Assembly (NCBI GenBank): GCA_030150505.1
Contig: JASLFS010000048.1
Location: 1-9,610, forward strand
DNA: 9,610 nt
Direction: 5' to 3'
Origin: Vitreoscilla sp.
GTDB taxonomy: Bacteria; Pseudomonadota; Gammaproteobacteria; Burkholderiales; Neisseriaceae
Program-made: the position numbers and the translations under genes
The notes under the pieces: model-generated
The model's database searches: none
Told to the model about the DNA's origin: nothing
The model's input: only the letters and a program-made list of their open reading frames with translations
In this document: positions 6,314-9,610 of the stretch, in pieces
Layout: every line of letters begins with the position of its first letter
Numbering within the stretch: the stretch's first letter is position 1

Positions 6314-7171
6314 TTATTTTTTATTTAAATTGTTTTTGCTGGCATAAACAAATAAACCAATGCCAATGAGCACCATCGGTAAGCTTAACCATTGTCCCAT
6401 TGATAGATTCATGGCCAATAAACCCAGAAAATCATCAGGTTCACGAGCGAATTCGGCAATGAATCTAAAAGCACCATATCCAATTAGGAATAAGGCAGAT
6501 ACTTGCCCAGTTGGACGAGGTTTTTTAGAGAAAATCCAAACAATTAGGAATAGGGCAATACCTTCTAATGCAAACTGATACAGCTGTGATGGATGGCGTG
6601 GCAACATACCATTTTGATTAAAAAAATCAAGCAATTCTGGATATTTTCCAATCACTTTACTGTCTTCATAATAAGCTTGAGGAAAGCCCATTGACCAAAA
6701 ATGATTGGGATTGGTCACACGACCCCATAGTTCGCCATTAATAAAGTTTCCAATGCGACCCGATGCTAAACCTAACGGAACCAAAGGAGCGACAAAGTCG
6801 GAAACTTGAAAAAAGCTTAGCTTGTGTTTACGAGAAAATAATAGCATAGCAACTAATACGCCGATAAAGCCGCCATGAAAAGACATCCCACCTTCCCATA
6901 CTTTTAAAATATTGAGTGGATGAGTAATATAATCATTAAACTTATAAAATAAAACGTAGCCTAATCGCCCGCCTAAAATAACACCAATAATGCCCCAAGT
7001 TAATAAATCATCCAACATCGACTTGGTAAAAACCGATTGACCAGATTGAATACGTCTTCCACCTAGCCACATAAAAAATCCAAAACCCACTAGATAGCTA
7101 ATAGCATACCAATGGATGCTAACGGGACCTAGGCTAAAAAAGACAGGATCAAACTGAGGGTGAATCATCAT
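6314..7171 (-). CDS. lgt: Prolipoprotein diacylglyceryl transferase Lgt
   Basis: A 285-residue inner-membrane enzyme that moves diacylglyceryl from phosphatidylglycerol to the lipobox cysteine of prolipoproteins, the first step of lipoprotein maturation. Marks: an HPQFDPVFFSLGP N-terminus, HGGFIG at 99-104 (the essential His region), the Lgt signature GRIGNFINGELWGR at 138-151, RHPSQLY at 192-198, and RFIAEFAREPD at 236-246. Seven membrane segments are expected. Two ATGs start the frame. AGGA at 7181-7184 is nine bases before the first and twelve before the second, so the first is chosen. It is convergent with folB and shares its terminator. Confidence 0.96.
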   Translation of the reverse strand: MMIHPQFDPVFFSLGPVSIHWYAISYLVGFGFFMWLGGRRIQSGQSVFTKSMLDDLLTWGIIGVILGGRLGYVLFYKFNDYITHPLNILKVWEGGMSFHGGFIGVLVAMLLFSRKHKLSFFQVSDFVAPLVPLGLASGRIGNFINGELWGRVTNPNHFWSMGFPQAYYEDSKVIGKYPELLDFFNQNGMLPRHPSQLYQFALEGIALFLIVWIFSKKPRPTGQVSALFLIGYGAFRFIAEFAREPDDFLGLLAMNLSMGQWLSLPMVLIGIGLFVYASKNNLNKK

Positions 7172-7207
7172 AGTGCATTATCCTACTTAATAATTAAGAT
7201 TTTAGGC

Positions 7208-7213
7208 ATTATA
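7208..7213 (-). promoter_or_regulatory. -10 element of lgt
   Basis: A perfect TATAAT on the minus strand, about 36 bases before the lgt ATG. No good -35 hexamer lies at 16-18 bases. Between it and the ribosome binding site is a perfect AT-rich dyad, CTTAAT-A-ATTAAG (7186-7198). Confidence 0.45.
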
Positions 7214-7371
7214 GCGGATAAAAGTATCAGAAATCGAACAAGATTAGTCAAAATAGATTGGACACAAAGTCCATAAGCATCACGATGTTCACGAATAGCA
7301 GCAAATATGCTGATAAAAAGTAGATAATCTTAACAATGTTGGTCCATCTACAAACAAAGTATGCTATCTTT

Positions 7372-7400
7372 TTGGATACCTAAAAAAATTTAGATACATT
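7372..7400 (+). promoter_or_regulatory. Possible promoter of ilvD
   Basis: TTGGAT (7372-7377), a 17-base A-rich spacer, and TACATT (7395-7400). Each hexamer matches consensus at about four of six positions, so this is only the best candidate in the gap. The rest of the lgt-ilvD gap (7172-7442) is AT-rich and holds a small hairpin (TGGAC/GTCCA, 7259-7273), with no clear gene, riboswitch or attenuator. Confidence 0.3.
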
Positions 7401-7428
7401 GATAAATTAAAAGATAATTCAGTTTACT

Positions 7429-7433
7429 AAGGA
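7429..7433 (+). promoter_or_regulatory. Ribosome binding site of ilvD
   Basis: AAGGA, nine bases before the ilvD ATG. A strong Shine-Dalgarno that supports the chosen start. Confidence 0.75.
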
Positions 7434-7442
7434 ATAACAGCA

Positions 7443-9299
7443 ATGCCTCAATATCGTTCAAAAACATCTACTCATGGTCGCAATATGGCTGGTGCACGTG
7501 CTTTATGGCGTGCAACTGGTATGACAGATAATGACTTTGGAAAACCTATTATTGCCATTGCCAACTCATTCACACAATTTGTTCCTGGGCACGTTCATTT
7601 GCACAATATGGGGCAATTGGTTGCGCGAGAAATTGAAGCTGCTGGCGGCATCGCCAAAGAATTTAATACCATTGCCGTTGATGATGGTATTGCCATGGGG
7701 CATAGCGGCATGCTTTATAGCTTGCCTAGCCGAGATTTAATTGCCGATTCTGTTGAGTACATGGTCAATGCCCATTGTGCTGATGCGTTAGTTTGTATTT
7801 CAAATTGCGATAAGATTACCCCTGGAATGTTAATGGCCGCTATGCGATTAAACATCCCAACGATATTTGTTTCCGGTGGACCAATGGAAGCGGGCAAAAT
7901 CATTGGAATTAGCCAAGAGCCAAGAAAATTGGATTTGGTTGATGCCATGGTAGATGCTGCCAATGATCAAATTTCAGATGAAGAGGTTGCACAAACTGAA
8001 CGCTCAGCATGTCCAACATGTGGATCTTGTTCTGGCATGTTTACCGCAAACTCCATGAACTGCTTAACAGAAGCATTGGGTTTATCTTTACCAGGAAACG
8101 GCTCATTGTTGGCAACTCATGCTGAACGCAAAGAGTTATTCTTGGAAGCAGGTCGACAAATTGTCAACATGGCCAAGCGGTATTATGAACAAGATGATGC
8201 TCATGTACTACCACGTCAAATTGCTAGTAAAAAAGCTTTTGAAAACGCCATGTCATTAGATATTGCCATGGGTGGCTCAACCAATACCATTTTACATTTG
8301 TTAGCTGCTGCAAATGAAGCTGATGTTGATTTTAAAATGGCAGATATTGATCGATTAAGCCGAGGTGTTCCTTGCTTATGTAAAGTAGCTCCTGCAACGC
8401 AAAAATATCACATGGAAGACGTGCATAGAGCGGGCGGCGTTATGGCTATTTTGGCTGAATTAAATCGAGCGGGCTTATTGCACACAGATACCTATACGGT
8501 TCACAGCGAAACATTAGCAGATGCTTTAGCTAAGTGGGACATTTCAGTTAATAACACTGAAAGTGAAGCACATAACCGCTATTTAGCAGCGCCAGGTGGA
8601 GTAAGAACAACAGAAGCATTCAGCCAAAATCGTCGTTGGAATAGCTTAGATTTAGATCGAGAAGCTGGCTGTATTCGCAATGCAGAGCATGCATATTCAC
8701 AAGATGGCGGTTTAGCTGTTTTATTTGGAAATATTGCCGAGCGTGGTTGCGTTGTAAAAACAGCTGGTGTGGATGACAGTATTTTAAAATTCACAGGTCG
8801 AGCGCGCATCTTTGAAAGTCAAGACGATGCCGTAGCCAGTATTTTAGATGATCAAATCATCGCTGGTGATATTGTTATCATTCGCTACGAAGGACCAAAG
8901 GGCGGACCAGGCATGCAAGAAATGCTCTATCCTACATCGTATTTGAAATCAAAAGGCTTAGGCAAAGCATGTGCATTATTAACTGATGGTCGATTCTCAG
9001 GTGGTACATCAGGTTTATCAATCGGACACGTTTCACCAGAAGCTGCAGAAGGTGGTGCCATTGGGTTAGTGGAAGAAGGCGATATCATTGAGATCGACAT
9101 TCCAAATAGAAGTATTCAACTCATGGTTAATGAGGGCGAGCTGGCTAAGAGACGCAATGAAATGGAAATGCGTGGTAAAAACGCATGGAAGCCAGTTGAC
9201 CGTGAGCGACATGTTTCTGCTGCATTAAGAGCTTATGCTGCCATGACAACAAGTGCAGATACTGGAGCGATTCGTGATGTTAGCCAGGTTGAAAAATAA
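7443..9299 (+). CDS. ilvD: Dihydroxy-acid dehydratase IlvD
   Basis: A 618-residue cytoplasmic iron-sulfur dehydratase. It converts 2,3-dihydroxy-isovalerate and 2,3-dihydroxy-3-methylvalerate to the keto acids that lead to valine, leucine and isoleucine. It is close to E. coli IlvD from end to end, beginning THGRNMAGARALWRATGM (10-27). Metal and cluster ligands are visible: AVDDGIAMGH at 78-87 (Asp81), CISNCDK at 118-124 (Cys122 and Lys124, normally carbamylated), and CPTCGSCSGMFTANSMNC at 190-207 (Cys196). The C-terminal active-site loop DGRFSGGTSGLSIGHVSPEA is at 515-534. No frameshift or missing motif is seen. It stands alone, without other ilv genes, and no obvious terminator follows before the tRNA promoter, so some read-through into tRNA-Asn is possible. 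Confidence 0.97.
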   Translation: MPQYRSKTSTHGRNMAGARALWRATGMTDNDFGKPIIAIANSFTQFVPGHVHLHNMGQLVAREIEAAGGIAKEFNTIAVDDGIAMGHSGMLYSLPSRDLIADSVEYMVNAHCADALVCISNCDKITPGMLMAAMRLNIPTIFVSGGPMEAGKIIGISQEPRKLDLVDAMVDAANDQISDEEVAQTERSACPTCGSCSGMFTANSMNCLTEALGLSLPGNGSLLATHAERKELFLEAGRQIVNMAKRYYEQDDAHVLPRQIASKKAFENAMSLDIAMGGSTNTILHLLAAANEADVDFKMADIDRLSRGVPCLCKVAPATQKYHMEDVHRAGGVMAILAELNRAGLLHTDTYTVHSETLADALAKWDISVNNTESEAHNRYLAAPGGVRTTEAFSQNRRWNSLDLDREAGCIRNAEHAYSQDGGLAVLFGNIAERGCVVKTAGVDDSILKFTGRARIFESQDDAVASILDDQIIAGDIVIIRYEGPKGGPGMQEMLYPTSYLKSKGLGKACALLTDGRFSGGTSGLSIGHVSPEAAEGGAIGLVEEGDIIEIDIPNRSIQLMVNEGELAKRRNEMEMRGKNAWKPVDRERHVSAALRAYAAMTTSADTGAIRDVSQVEK

Positions 9300-9363
9300 A
9301 TTATTTAAACTGTATTAAAAACAATTGGTAATGATTTATTTAAAAGGAATTGAATAATATTGG

Positions 9364-9391
9364 TTGACAGATTTTAAAAAATCTATATAAT
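9364..9391 (+). promoter_or_regulatory. Consensus sigma-70 promoter of tRNA-Asn
   Basis: TTGACA (9364-9369) and TATAAT (9386-9391), both perfect, with a 16-base spacer. The predicted start near 9398 is only about five bases before the mature tRNA. This is the strongest promoter in the window, as expected for a stable RNA. Confidence 0.9.
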
Positions 9392-9402
9392 ACAACTCCT
9401 AT

Positions 9403-9478
9403 TCCCTGATAGCTCAGTCGGTAGAGCGACGGACTGTTAATCCGCAGGTCCCTGGTTCGAGCCCAGGTCGGGGAGCCA
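9403..9478 (+). tRNA. tRNA-Asn (anticodon GUU)
   Basis: A 76-base cloverleaf. The acceptor stem TCCCTGA pairs with TCGGGGA (one T-G wobble), followed by discriminator G and encoded CCA. The anticodon loop CTGTTAA at 9434-9440 has GTT at 9436-9438. The T arm contains GGTTCGAGCC. The top anticodon-stem pair is A-C (9429 and 9445), a non-Watson-Crick position, so I treat it as a family variant and not damage. G34 is an expected queuosine site and A37 an expected t6A site, the latter made by the TsaB pathway encoded in this window. Confidence 0.97.
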
Positions 9479-9483
9479 TATTT

Positions 9484-9514
9484 AAAAATAGCCGCTAAAA
9501 AGCGGCTATTTTTT
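9484..9514 (+). terminator. Rho-independent terminator of tRNA-Asn
   Basis: Stem of 12 pairs, AAAAATAGCCGC (9484-9495) with GCGGCTATTTTT (9502-9513), six-base loop, and T tract to 9514. It begins six bases after the CCA end, so the tRNA is transcribed alone. Confidence 0.92.
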
Positions 9515-9561
9515 CGTCTATAGTGTTAATAGTATCAAATAATTCTTTTAAAATCATAATG

Positions 9562-9591
9562 TTGTAATTTTATTGCACTTTCTATTAAAAT
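9562..9591 (+). promoter_or_regulatory. Possible promoter for a gene beyond the right edge
   Basis: TTGTAA (9562-9567), an 18-base spacer, and TAAAAT (9586-9591) in AT-rich sequence. No coding start follows within the remaining 19 bases, so it cannot be tied to a gene here. Confidence 0.3.
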
Positions 9592-9610
9592 CTATCGTCC
9601 AAAATGGTTG

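Noticed and set aside
7320..7351. GTAGAT/ATCTAC inverted repeat upstream of ilvD as an attenuator
   Set aside because: Six pairs around a 20-base loop, with no T tract after it, is too weak to call an attenuator or terminator.
7715..7963. 82-residue open frame on the minus strand opposite ilvD
   Set aside because: It lies entirely within the conserved IlvD coding region and has no ribosome binding site or family features.

Overview
This is an ordinary chromosomal segment of a proteobacterium, most likely a member of the Neisseriaceae. The main pointer to lineage is an intact 12-base word (AGGCTGCCTGAA at 6256-6267) inside the hairpin that follows folB. It matches the Simonsiella-type dialect of the neisserial DNA uptake sequence. 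The moderately AT-rich composition fits Simonsiella or a relative. The genus is an inference, because one uptake word and a set of housekeeping genes cannot fix it.

Layout from left to right. At the left edge (14-979, minus) lies a lone 321-residue protein that I cannot name. It has a GFCGP cysteine motif and a later NHW histidine motif, and I suspect a papain-like cysteine hydrolase, possibly a secreted antibacterial effector. Next is a tight minus-strand operon read from about 3053 to 1101: tsaB (tRNA t6A37 synthesis), rimI (acetyltransferase) and a uracil-DNA-glycosylase-like protein that has lost the usual active-site motif. Divergent from tsaB is gluQ (plus), a tRNA-Asp queuosine glutamylase. 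It ends tail to tail, with an 11-base overlap, against lrgB of the minus-strand lrgA-lrgB pair (CidA/LrgA and LrgB membrane proteins), which has its own good promoter. A terminator then separates lrgAB from plsY (minus, glycerol-3-phosphate acyltransferase), which is divergent from folB (plus, dihydroneopterin aldolase). The uptake-word terminator lies between the convergent folB and lgt (minus, prolipoprotein diacylglyceryl transferase). A roughly 270-base AT-rich gap leads to ilvD (plus, dihydroxyacid dehydratase). A tRNA-Asn(GUU) gene with a consensus promoter, encoded CCA end and strong terminator closes the window.

Functional threads: membrane lipid and lipoprotein synthesis (plsY, lgt); tRNA modification (tsaB, gluQ), with tRNA-Asn itself an expected t6A37 and Q34 substrate; and cofactor and amino-acid synthesis (folB, ilvD). 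The two items most worth a second look are the left-edge protein and the glycosylase-like gene next to rimI. The latter's N-terminus resembles the clamp-loader-binding peptide of the DNA polymerase III psi subunit (HolD), whose gene is also adjacent to rimI in E. coli. I found no mobile element, CRISPR array, rRNA or broken gene.
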